From assembly GCA_020831845.1 (NCBI GenBank), contig JAFIFV010000027.1:1-39368 (forward strand): a stretch of 39,368 nucleotides of DNA, in the 5' to 3' direction. Position numbers and translations under genes: made by a program. Positions 33,064 through 39,368 of this stretch are shown here, in pieces; position 1 is the stretch's first letter, and every line of letters starts with the position of its first letter. The notes below the pieces were generated by a model. That model saw only the letters and a program-made list of their open reading frames with translations, did not search any database and was not told where the DNA came from. This stretch comes from Ectothiorhodospiraceae bacterium (GTDB taxonomy: Bacteria > Pseudomonadota > Gammaproteobacteria > Nitrococcales > Aquisalimonadaceae).

Positions 33064-34550
33064 GCCTGCCCCACCGCCATCCGCTTGCGTTCAAGCCGAC
33101 GCAGGAACTCTTCCAGAATGATTCGGTAGAGATCATCCTTGAGGTATCCGTCCTCGATCCCGGCATCCAGATTGGGATTGTCGTTGACCTCGATGACGAC
33201 CTGCCGACCCGTGGTCTGTTTGACGTCCACGCCGTACAGTCCGTCTCCGATCAGGGAAGCCGCCTTTACTGCCAGGCGCACCACATCCTGCGGCGCCTCT
33301 GTGGTGGGAAAAGTGCGTGCGCCCCCCTCCTTGAACTGTCCCTTCGGGCCATGCTGGACAATCTGCCAGTGACCCTTGGACATGTAGTACTGACAGGCAA
33401 AGATGGGCTTGCGGTTGAGCACCCCGATACGCCAGTCGTATTCCGTGAACAGGTACTCCTGAGCCAGGATCAGGTCCGAGCGGCGGAACAGTTCGTCGGC
33501 TGCGGCGGCAAGACGGTCCGGCCCTTCCACTTTGACAACTCCCCGGGAAAACGAGCCATCCGGAATCTTCAGCACCATCGGAAAGCCCAGTTCCTCTCCC
33601 AGCTGTTTCAAGTCGTTCGGACGGGCGTGGTGGAGGATGCGCGTTTTCGGCGTCGCAATGGCATTGGTCCGCAACAGGTCGGCCAGATACACCTTGTTGG
33701 TACAGCGCAGGATGGAGTTGGGATCATCCATGACCACCAGCCCCTCGCTTTCCGCTTTCTTGGCAAAACGGTAGGTGTGGTCCGAGATCGCCGTGGTTTC
33801 ACGTATCAACAGGGCATCGTATTCACCCAGCTGGGCGAAATCCCGCTTCTGTATCAGCTCCACATCGATTCCGAGGCTGCGTCCTACGCGAACGAAGTTT
33901 TTCAGCGCCCGGGGATTGGAGGGAGGCAGTTTTTCCTCTGGATCGTGAAGTATGGCCATGTCGTAGCGATAGCGGCGGCGTTGCCGTTGCCTGCGCCAGA
34001 CGTGCCGGCTGAAGCTGTCAAGCGCTTCGGCAAAGGTGTCTTCCTGGTCCTCGCTGAGCTTGTGCAGCGCACCGGAGCGGATTCCGCTGATACGCCACTT
34101 GCCCTGGTGACGGAACTCCACGCGCAGCAACGGCGCGGTGAACGTCTCGAAGATCTGCCTCGCCAGGTCCGCCAGCCCGGCATCGCGGGTCTTGCCGAAA
34201 TAGATATCCAGCACGTAGCGGTCATCCTTGGACGTCCCGGCCTTCTGCATCAGCTTCTGCAGCGAGGCGTCCAGGTCTTCCGTCTCAAGACTGTAGATCG
34301 CCCGGTGGCTAAGGTCGTTGATGGTCCGCACGGTGGGGATCACCTTGTGATTACGCGCTTCCGCCAGCAGCGAGCAGTAGTAGCCCAGGCTCAGGTACTT
34401 GTAGCTGCGACACAGGTTCAGCACACGGGCGCCGGAAGGGGCGCTACCGGGCGCACCGAACAGATAATCGTCCGCCGTGATGACCTGCTCACTGGGATAA
34501 TAGGGTTTCCAGTCGCGCAGATCCTCGACAACAATAATCACTTCAGCCAT
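33060..34550 (-). CDS. RimK-like ATP-grasp ligase with RLAN N-terminal domain
   Basis: A 496-residue predicted carboxylate-amine (amino-acid) ligase. The N-terminal RLAN domain (about 1-160) has VIIVVEDLRDWKPYYPSEQV and LNLCRSYKYLSLGYYCSLLA. A linker rich in Arg precedes a RimK-type pre-ATP-grasp and ATP-grasp region (about 205-485): DALLIRETTAISDHTYRFAK, DDPNSILRCTNKVYL, FPMVLKIPDGSFSRGVVKV, EYDWRIGVLNRKPIFACQYY and the metal/ATP motif VIEVNDNPNLDAGIEDGYL. It is adjacent to a GNAT-C39 peptidase gene, a pairing noted in surveys of ATP-grasp amidoligases. The substrate is unknown, presumably a peptide or protein carboxylate. Confidence 0.92.
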   Translation of the reverse strand: MAEVIIVVEDLRDWKPYYPSEQVITADDYLFGAPGSAPSGARVLNLCRSYKYLSLGYYCSLLAEARNHKVIPTVRTINDLSHRAIYSLETEDLDASLQKLMQKAGTSKDDRYVLDIYFGKTRDAGLADLARQIFETFTAPLLRVEFRHQGKWRISGIRSGALHKLSEDQEDTFAEALDSFSRHVWRRQRQRRRYRYDMAILHDPEEKLPPSNPRALKNFVRVGRSLGIDVELIQKRDFAQLGEYDALLIRETTAISDHTYRFAKKAESEGLVVMDDPNSILRCTNKVYLADLLRTNAIATPKTRILHHARPNDLKQLGEELGFPMVLKIPDGSFSRGVVKVEGPDRLAAAADELFRRSDLILAQEYLFTEYDWRIGVLNRKPIFACQYYMSKGHWQIVQHGPKGQFKEGGARTFPTTEAPQDVVRLAVKAASLIGDGLYGVDVKQTTGRQVVIEVNDNPNLDAGIEDGYLKDDLYRIILEEFLRRLERKRMAVGQA

Positions 34551-34553
34551 GGG

Positions 34554-35666
34554 TCAACCGCTGCTCCTTTTCTGGCGACGACGATGCAGTATGACGACCG
34601 CTCGCTGTCCGGACCGGCCGTAGCGCGCCATGCGGTCGAACTCCACCCGGGGTATGGGCATGTTGACGCAGTCGGTCACCGTCTTGCCCGCCTCCTCGTC
34701 CACATAGGGATCGGTCACGTACACGTAGCGTTCGTCGAAGCCGGTGACCACGACCCAGTGTGGAAACTTCTCCCGGTAAATGCGATAGGAACTGATCAGA
34801 ACAATGGGAATGCCGCCGCGACGAAAGGCGCGTTCCAGTTCGGCTACCGGGACGCTCCCCAGCGTCACCGGCAGACCGAGCCGGGCTATCTCGTCGATGA
34901 AATCTTCCTGAACCAGTTGCAGGACTTCCCGCTTCTCGGCGCTGCGCACCGACTCCAGGAACATCGGACCGTCCTGCTTCAGGTAGAGGCTGGCGCCAAA
35001 TCCCCTGTGGTAGGCGGCCAGGGCGAGGCCATGCGGGCCGCAGCCGCCGTGTCCCGAGGTCATGAACACCGTCGTGGACTCCCGCCAGATGCGCAATTCC
35101 AGGCGACGGTCCAACGCCAGTTCCGGACGCAGCGCCTTCATGGCCATCATCAGGCTGGCAGGCCCACAGGTGAAATCCAGCGTTTGCCGGTAATACGGAA
35201 CCCGGGCCAGTGCGGGGTCCAGATGCGGTCCGAGATAGCGATGATAGCGTACGGCATCCGCCGCATCCTCATAGTAGCCGGCATGAACACCGAACGCCCG
35301 GTATTGCAGGCTTTCGAACAGGGCCTGAGAGGCAGCATTGTCTTCCCGCACCTCCAGCCTCATCTCGATGGCGCTCTCGTCCAGGGCCGCCTGTTCCGCG
35401 GCCGCCACCAATCCCGCCGCCACCCGCTGGCCGCGGAACTCAGGTGCGGTGGCGATGGAGTAGATCCTGGCAAGTGATATACCGCGACGGAACAGCACCA
35501 GCACGTAGCCGGCCAGCCTGCCGCCCCGCTCATCCAACAGTGTCACGGCATGCCCGCGTGTCAGCAGATGACGGAAATTCCGGCGACTCAGGCGGTCGGT
35601 CTTGAAGCAGCGGTGTTCCAGGTCGAGCAATGCGGGAAGATCGTTCAGGTCGGCAGGTCGAATCAT
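34554..35666 (-). CDS. GNAT acetyltransferase fused to C39-like cysteine peptidase
   Basis: A 370-residue two-domain protein. The N-terminal GNAT domain (about 1-145) has IRPADLNDLPALLDLEHRCF, YSIATAPEFRGQRVAAGL (acetyl-CoA loop) and VREDNAASQALFESLQYRAF. The C-terminal C39-like peptidase (about 155-345) has TLDFTCGPASLMMAMKALRP (Cys167), KFPHWVVVTGFDERYVYVTD (His303) and Asp319, a full triad. No signal peptide, so it acts in the cytoplasm. The ATG at 35666 gives the canonical GNAT start; the extension to 35744 is unsupported. It is three bases from the ATP-grasp gene. Predicted to acetylate and cleave the product or substrate of that ligase. Confidence 0.92.
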   Translation of the reverse strand: MIRPADLNDLPALLDLEHRCFKTDRLSRRNFRHLLTRGHAVTLLDERGGRLAGYVLVLFRRGISLARIYSIATAPEFRGQRVAAGLVAAAEQAALDESAIEMRLEVREDNAASQALFESLQYRAFGVHAGYYEDAADAVRYHRYLGPHLDPALARVPYYRQTLDFTCGPASLMMAMKALRPELALDRRLELRIWRESTTVFMTSGHGGCGPHGLALAAYHRGFGASLYLKQDGPMFLESVRSAEKREVLQLVQEDFIDEIARLGLPVTLGSVPVAELERAFRRGGIPIVLISSYRIYREKFPHWVVVTGFDERYVYVTDPYVDEEAGKTVTDCVNMPIPRVEFDRMARYGRSGQRAVVILHRRRQKRSSG

Positions 35667-35681
35667 GCAGGTTCCGTTTGG

Positions 35682-35706
35682 GAGGCAGGGAAACGCTCCC
35701 TGCCTC
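35682..35706 (-). terminator. Hairpin between the RRM gene and the GNAT-C39 gene
   Basis: GAGGCAGGGA, loop AACGC, TCCCTGCCTC: a perfect 10-bp stem, ending only 15 bases before the GNAT-C39 ATG. No T-tract follows. It may be a terminator for the RRM gene or a leader structure controlling the operon. Its core GGAAACGCTCC also resembles a minimal remnant of the GGAA repeat. Confidence 0.5.
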
Positions 35707-35740
35707 GTGAATGCACTTGTAAGGGAGGACGCGGCGCCCG

Positions 35741-36043
35741 TCAAGTGGCCCGATGCGCGCCGGAATCCGCCCGGCGCAGGCGCGGTCCGCCGTGCCGGGC
35801 ACGCGCCTCGTTGATGCGCAGACTACGCCCCCCCAGTTCCTGCCCGTTAAGAGCGCTGATGGCAGCCTCGGCATCCGCCGGCGGCATCTCCACGAAGGCG
35901 AAACCGCGCGGGCGGCCGGTTTCGCGATCGTTGATCAGTTTCACGGAGCGCACGTCCCCATGCGCTTCGAACAAGGCACGCACCTCTTCCTCCGTGGAGG
36001 TATAGGGGAGGTTTCCTACGTAAATCGTCTTGAGCACGACCAT
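35741..36043 (-). CDS. RRM-type RNA-binding protein
   Basis: About 100 residues: a single RNA-recognition motif with RNP2 (TIYVGNLP) and RNP1 (GRPRGFAFVEM), then ISALNGQELGGRSLRINEA and a short Arg/His-rich tail. This is the glycine-poor relative of the cold-shock RNA-binding proteins common in bacteria. The start is ATG at 36043 or GTG at 36037; the GTG has the better distance (8) from GGAG and gives LKTIYVGNL. The roughly 325 bp upstream appear to be a long untranslated leader or spacer. Confidence 0.9.
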   Translation of the reverse strand: MVVLKTIYVGNLPYTSTEEEVRALFEAHGDVRSVKLINDRETGRPRGFAFVEMPPADAEAAISALNGQELGGRSLRINEARARHGGPRLRRADSGAHRAT

Positions 36044-36368
36044 TACTCCACGCTGCAGTGCTGACCGGCGGGCTGAGCAACATCGACGGTGCAGCGAACC
36101 CGTGGCGCCGCAGCCGGACATGGGCCTGCAGACACCACACCAGGCCCCCGACCAGACGGCGGGCCCCTGTGGGAAAGATTCGGCCCCGGGCGGACCGGCT
36201 CCCCAAGGAGCGCCGCCGTGCAGCAGCACACTGAAACAGAAGGACTTGGCTGTTGCGGAAACCGCGCACGCTCCCCTGTAAAGGCATGGACCAGGAAGTG
36301 GCCCGCGTCAAGGCGCGCGGGATACCGGTGTAACCACAGCCACGTGCACCGCGCGGGGCAAGCGCCGT
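36044..36368. other. 325-bp gap without a credible gene
   Basis: Open frames here are Arg/Pro-rich and unlike proteins, and none has a good start. I see no tRNA, no repeat of the families found elsewhere and no clear promoter. It may hold a long leader for the RRM gene downstream on the minus strand; cold-shock-type RRM genes often have structured leaders. Confidence 0.3.
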
Positions 36369-36689
36369 TCAGAAGAAATGGAAGAACATCCAGGCCAGCA
36401 GGAGCACCGCCAGGGACTCGAGGAGTAGTTGCCGCTGTCGGCGGCTGCCGGCCGGCTTCAGCCTTACCGGCCCCACGCCAACCACCCAGAGCATCAACGC
36501 GGCGGCCGCCACTCCCACCAGCCAGAGATGGAGCACAGGCAGCAGTTCCGGAAAAAGCGCCGTCGCAAGTACAAGCAACGCACTGACTGCGGCTGTCCAG
36601 CGCAGCACGAAACGGTCCTGCCGCCGCTTCCCCAGGTCGGAGAGCCGCCACCCCCCCCAGGATACGGCCAGCACCAGCGCAAGCACCAT
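36369..36689 (-). CDS. Small integral membrane protein, unknown function
   Basis: A 106-residue protein with about three or four hydrophobic helices (VLALVLAVSWGGW; AAVSALLVLATALFPELL; LWLVGVAAAALMLWVVGV; SLAVLLLAWMFFHFF). A basic loop RLKPAGSRRQRQ lies before the last helix. Family not recognised. I use the ATG at 36689, nine bases after GGGGA; an in-frame ATG at 36749 would add 20 polar residues. It is divergent from the small membrane protein gene at 36778. Confidence 0.6.
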   Translation of the reverse strand: MVLALVLAVSWGGWRLSDLGKRRQDRFVLRWTAAVSALLVLATALFPELLPVLHLWLVGVAAAALMLWVVGVGPVRLKPAGSRRQRQLLLESLAVLLLAWMFFHFF

Positions 36690-36777
36690 CTGTTCAGTCC
36701 CCGTGTTGTGGTGTTCTCCCCAGCCTGCCGCAGTAGAATAGAGCGACATTCATCGGACAGAAAGGTTAGCCGTTTCC

Positions 36778-36972
36778 ATGAACCCCAACATGGCCACTTG
36801 GGAAATCGTCGTTATCGGCATCGGTGCCGCGCTGCTGATCATGTGGTTCCTACCGGGCATCCGGGCGTCGATGAAACGCGCGGAAGAGCAGGAGGAAAAA
36901 GATTGGCGCGGTGCCCTGCTCCCCATTTTCATGGTGGCGCTTTTCGTTCTCGTACTGGTCATGCTGGTCTAG
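36778..36972 (+). CDS. 64-residue two-helix membrane protein
   Basis: Two hydrophobic segments (about 8-25, IVVIGIGAALLIMWFLPGI, and 45-64, GALLPIFMVALFVLVLVMLV) separated by a charged cytoplasmic loop (RASMKRAEEQEEKDW). Codon use and the conserved-looking GIR motif argue for a real gene. AAGG lies upstream of the ATG at 36778. The TAG stop lies within CTAG, the target flank of the repeat element that begins immediately after, so the native C-terminus may be preserved or slightly shortened. Function unknown. Confidence 0.7.
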   Translation: MNPNMATWEIVVIGIGAALLIMWFLPGIRASMKRAEEQEEKDWRGALLPIFMVALFVLVLVMLV

Positions 36973-37135
36973 GGAAACACTGATCAATTCCCGCGCTCGC
37001 GTTACAGCTGGATTTTTCGCCCGCGGCGGTGTCGCAAGCCACCCCAGGTAGAACCACTACCTGCGGCGTCTTGCTCCTGGCCACGAACGATGCGGTCTCG
37101 AGCGCGAACGTGGGAATTGATCAGTGTTTCCCTGG
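36969..37135. mobile_element. MITE-like element with perfect 20-bp inverted ends
   Basis: The body 36973-37131 (159 bp) begins GGAAACACTGATCAATTCCC and ends with its exact inverse complement. The flanks are CTAG (36969-36972) and CTGG (37132-37135), a target duplication with one change. The interior 37020-37089 is 69/70 identical to 1183-1252 in the first element and contains the small hairpin around CAGGTAG/CTACCTG. The terminal sequences differ between the two elements (GATCAATTCCC here, GAAGTATTCACG there), so they represent subtypes with a shared core. No transposase is encoded. Confidence 0.82.
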
Positions 37136-37158
37136 AGCGGAATGTCAGCCTCGTCGAA

Positions 37159-37734
37159 TCAGGCTTGAATCGCCGCGTCGATCAGTGTCTCCGCCGCCCG
37201 CTTCGCCTGGGCGGCCAACGAAAAGTCGCGGGTGATCTGTATCATCACCGTCGCACCTTCGATCAGCAGAACCAGCTGCTGCGCCAGCGCTTTCGGATCC
37301 CGGGCGCCCGCCTTCTCAGCCAGCTCGGTCACGTACTCCACGCGTGTCTGCTTGTGTAGAGCTGTCGCCTGATGGATGGCATGCTCCGGATCCGGATACT
37401 GCACCGCCAGGTTGATGGACGGGCAACCGCAGAAATCCGGACGCCGGACCCACTTGTCCATAAAATCGAACATGATCAGCAGCCGCGCTCGGGGAGAGAG
37501 ATTTTCCGCCTCCACGGCCTCCTCGAATTCCTCCCGCAGCTTCTCGTTGAAACGCTCAGCGGCGGCGAGCACGAGGTTTTCCTTGGACTTGAAGTGCTTG
37601 TACAGGGTCATTTTCGCCACCCCGGCCTCCGCCAGAATACGGTCAATGCCCGTGGTGTGGCAGCCGTTCCGGTAGAACAGCTCGGTGGCGGTTTCCAGCA
37701 ACTGGTCTCTGCGCGTGCTCGTCGCGTTGGTCAC
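37159..37734 (-). CDS. TetR/AcrR family transcriptional regulator
   Basis: A 191-residue repressor. The N-terminal HTH (about 8-55) has LLETATELFYRNGCHTTGID and VAKMTLYKHFKSKENLV. The C-terminal ligand domain has CGCPSINLAVQYPDP with Cys102 and Cys104. I choose GTG at 37734, with AGGAG five bases upstream, over ATG at 37749. A palindromic operator overlaps its promoter, implying autoregulation. No adjacent transporter or enzyme is obviously its target; the LOG-family gene is upstream on the same strand and might share regulation. Confidence 0.92.
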   Translation of the reverse strand: MTNATSTRRDQLLETATELFYRNGCHTTGIDRILAEAGVAKMTLYKHFKSKENLVLAAAERFNEKLREEFEEAVEAENLSPRARLLIMFDFMDKWVRRPDFCGCPSINLAVQYPDPEHAIHQATALHKQTRVEYVTELAEKAGARDPKALAQQLVLLIEGATVMIQITRDFSLAAQAKRAAETLIDAAIQA

Positions 37735-37802
37735 TGCGGCTCCTCCCATTACTTATCTGTTATTGGGATATTTCGTCGGTCATGTTCTGTTGTTTCTCTA
37801 GA

Positions 37803-37832
37803 AGTATACCGCTCGGTCTACACCTGTGCCAT
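37803..37832 (-). promoter_or_regulatory. TetR promoter with NemR-like operator
   Basis: TATACCGCTCGGTCTA (37805-37820) is a palindrome with one mismatched pair (half-sites TAKACCG). It resembles the TAGACC-N4-GGTCTA operator of NemR-type regulators. On the minus strand a -10 TATACT (37803-37808) and -35 ATGGCA (37827-37832), 18 bp apart, bracket it, so bound repressor would block the promoter. It lies about 70 bp upstream of the tetR start. Confidence 0.6.
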
Positions 37833-37860
37833 ACCGGCGACACAGCACATTATGAAAACC

Positions 37861-38424
37861 CTACCCCCCGGCCCCTATTCTGGTCATTTTTCGCTCCAAT
37901 GCCGTCAGCATGGCATCGGGTTCATCTTCCACCGTCAGCAGGGCTCGGTGCTCCGGGCGCACGAAACCGGCCGATACCGACTGGTCAAGGAACCGCACCA
38001 GATCATCATAGTAACCACCCACATTCATTGCCCCGCAAGGCTTGGCATGCATGCCAAGCTGGCCCCATGTCAGCATTTCGAACAGTTCCTCGAGCGTACC
38101 AAGCCCACCGGGCATGGCGATGAAACCGTCAGCCAATTCCGCCATCAGGGCCTTTCTGGCATGCATGCCGTCAACCACATGCAACTGGGTCAGGCCGGGG
38201 TGTGCCACTTCCTTGTCCACCAGCAGTTGGGGAATCACGCCGATGACCTCGCCACCGGCCTCCAGCGCCGCGTCGGCGATCACGCCCATGAGGCCAACGC
38301 TGGCACCGCCGTAGATCAGGCCCACGCCACGCTGGGCCATCCGCGTGCCCAGGGCTTTCGCCGCCTCGCCGTATGTCCCTTCCACCCCTGTGCGGGAACC
38401 GCAGTAAACACAGATTCGTTCCAT
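37861..38424 (-). CDS. LOG family protein (cytokinin riboside 5'-monophosphate phosphoribohydrolase-like)
   Basis: A 187-residue Rossmann-fold enzyme of the TIGR00730 group, predicted to cleave a nucleoside 5'-monophosphate to base and ribose 5-phosphate. It begins [17 protein letters not shown], then [20 protein letters not shown]. The catalytic signature [20 protein letters not shown] carries the PGGxGTxxE motif, followed by [20 protein letters not shown]. Complete in length. An 18-bp perfect palindrome lies inside it (38041-38058). Confidence 0.93.
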   Translation of the reverse strand: MERICVYCGSRTGVEGTYGEAAKALGTRMAQRGVGLIYGGASVGLMGVIADAALEAGGEVIGVIPQLLVDKEVAHPGLTQLHVVDGMHARKALMAELADGFIAMPGGLGTLEELFEMLTWGQLGMHAKPCGAMNVGGYYDDLVRFLDQSVSAGFVRPEHRALLTVEDEPDAMLTALERKMTRIGAGG

Positions 38425-38447
38425 GCAAGCCTCGTCTATGCTCTGAT

Positions 38448-38696
38448 ACTAACCTGACAGAATGGTTTGTCATGCCTTGGCGTTGTTTGGCGGCTTGCCG
38501 GCGAGGCGCGGGAGTGTCGCCGCGGCCATCCCGCTGCGCACACACGCGATGCTGGCGTCCAGCAACTGCTCTGCAGCGCCGGCCGGAGCTGGGCTGTGCG
38601 TCGGTCATGTAGAACTGGCTGAACCCTTCTCCATACGCCTCGTGACGCCAGCCATACAGACAACTGAAGCATGACAAACCGTTCTGTCAGGTTAGT
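38448..38696. mobile_element. Inverted-repeat element with 28-bp ends
   Basis: The ends (38448-38475 and 38669-38696) are inverse complements with one mismatch; each begins ACTAACCTGACAGAA and continues to GTTTGTCATGC. Each arm also contains an imperfect internal palindrome (TGACA-N8-TGTCA). There is no obvious target duplication. The 190-bp interior has no full gene, but on the minus strand one frame (after a TGA near 38605) reads AAEQLLDASIACVRSGMAAA and on to LAGKPPNNAKA with strong G/C at third positions. That looks like the tail of a former gene, stopping inside the left arm. It separates the LOG gene from the outer-membrane protein gene. Confidence 0.7.
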
Positions 38697-38787
38697 CACC
38701 AGGTGAGCGCCCGCCTGAGCACGGCGGACGCGGGTCTCCCCAATGATCAATCCGGCCGCGGCCCAGCCCGGCCAACCAGGAGGAAGC

Positions 38788-39327
38788 ATGCGTACTACAT
38801 GTCGCGGTTGCAAGGCAGCAGCCCTGTCGCTGGCGATTTCGGCCTGCATGATGGGCGGAAACGCACAGGCACAGCTCCAGGAACCGGAACGGTTCTACGT
38901 GGGCATCGATCTGCAGAACTGGTTCTTCAACCCTGATGGCGCCAGCCGCGCCAGCGATTTCGGCGTGCGTGCCAAATTCGGCGCCCGCGTGGCACAGCAG
39001 ATCGCGCTGGAGGCGCATGTCGCCACCGGGGGATCGGACCGCATCGGAGGCGGGGCGATGGTGGAACCCAGCTACCTGCTGAGCGGTCTGGTCCGCGGCG
39101 ATCTTCCCATCTCGCGCTACAGCAGCCTTTACGGCGTGGTGGGCTTCTCGCAGTTGAACTACGACATCGGCAACAGTTCGGAGCGCGAGGGCAGCATCAG
39201 CTTCGGTATCGGTGGCGACTTCCAGGTCACCAATAACACCTACCTGAACGTGGATTACATACGCTACATCAGTGATAGCGACTTCAACTTCGACGCCCTG
39301 AGCCTGGGCGCGCGCTGGGCGTTCTAG
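38788..39327 (+). CDS. Small outer-membrane beta-barrel protein
   Basis: A 179-residue protein with signal peptide (about 1-28, ending GGNAQA) and a barrel of alternating-hydrophobicity strands: RFYVGIDLQNWFF, FGVRAKFGARVAQQIALEAH, SLYGVVGFSQLNYD, ISFGIGGDFQVTNNTYLNVD and LSLGARWAF. The C-terminal aromatic residue (WAF) is the usual BAM recognition signal. It resembles OmpA-like or porin-family eight-stranded barrels. The ATG at 38788 follows AGGAGG, so the in-frame ATG at 38743 is not needed. Specific role unknown. Confidence 0.88.
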   Translation: MRTTCRGCKAAALSLAISACMMGGNAQAQLQEPERFYVGIDLQNWFFNPDGASRASDFGVRAKFGARVAQQIALEAHVATGGSDRIGGGAMVEPSYLLSGLVRGDLPISRYSSLYGVVGFSQLNYDIGNSSEREGSISFGIGGDFQVTNNTYLNVDYIRYISDSDFNFDALSLGARWAF

Positions 39328-39368
39328 CCACGGTTCCGAGCGGCGGGGGCCCCGCCCCCCCCCCGCCC
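39328..39368. other. G/C homopolymer tract at the window end
   Basis: After the last stop the sequence becomes GGCGGGGGCCCCG followed by a run of ten C and GCCC. It could fold as a terminator-like hairpin, but the composition suggests an assembly end with unreliable bases. Confidence 0.5.

Noticed and set aside
33351..35477. 708-codon open frame on the plus strand
   Set aside because: It runs antisense to the ATP-grasp and GNAT-C39 genes, whose motifs are unmistakable; G+C-rich DNA commonly leaves the opposite strand open.
36030..36586. Overlapping Arg/Pro-rich frames in the RRM upstream gap
   Set aside because: Low-complexity composition and no good starts; treated as non-coding.
38462..38674. 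Open frames on both strands within the inverted-repeat element
   Set aside because: None has a ribosome-binding site or spans a recognisable domain; only a coding-like tail remains, reported as a remnant.

Overview
This 39.4 kb window (about 60-65% G+C by eye, no rRNA or tRNA seen) is chromosomal DNA of a gammaproteobacterium. Supporting evidence is the ndk-rlmN-pilF-rodZ-hisS-yfgM-bamB gene order, together with guaB/xseA, adk, pdxH, suhB/trmJ and a YcbB-type L,D-transpeptidase. Acidic protein segments and overall gene content suggest a halophilic member near the Ectothiorhodospiraceae; this is an inference, not a determination. Both ends look like contig ends: guaB is cut at base 1, and the right end runs into a G/C homopolymer tract.

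Layout. Bases 1-2738 hold guaB (-) and divergent xseA (+), separated by a repeat element. 2.8-6.4 kb carries small or accessory genes: a short acidic protein, glutathionyl-hydroquinone reductase, a Mpo1-like membrane protein, a diguanylate cyclase and a secreted Gln-rich protein. 6.7-8.8 kb has a YadGH-type ABC transporter and an H-NS-like protein. 9.2-14.2 kb has an unrecognised 414-residue protein, pdxH, an NfeD membrane protease, adk and a secreted pentapeptide-repeat protein. 14.3-21.6 kb is the ndk-to-bamB housekeeping run, ending in a TANGO2/NRDE protein; ispG is absent between rodZ and hisS. 21.8-24.6 kb is a cysE-cysteine desulfurase-IscU-like-iscA operon whose IscU-like protein has lost two of its three ligand cysteines. 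24.8-26.5 kb has trmJ and divergent suhB.

26.6-36.0 kb is the most interesting part. A plcP-agt pair, which in other bacteria replaces phospholipids with glycolipids under phosphate starvation, lies behind four Pho-box-like half-sites in exact 11-bp register. It is divergent from a secreted polysaccharide deacetylase. Next come a secreted M15-type peptidase with a calcium-loop insert and a four-gene, closely packed operon: GNAT-C39 peptidase fusion, RLAN/ATP-grasp ligase, lipoprotein and LdtD-type L,D-transpeptidase. The right end holds an RRM protein, two small membrane proteins, a TetR regulator with a palindromic operator, a LOG-family protein and an outer-membrane barrel protein.

Two families of inverted-repeat elements punctuate the intergenic DNA. 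One is IS5-like: ends begin GGAA and flanks resemble CTAG/CTAA. It has at least three substantial copies and several remnants, and some copies touch stop codons. The other is a single 249-bp element with near-perfect 28-bp inverted ends.
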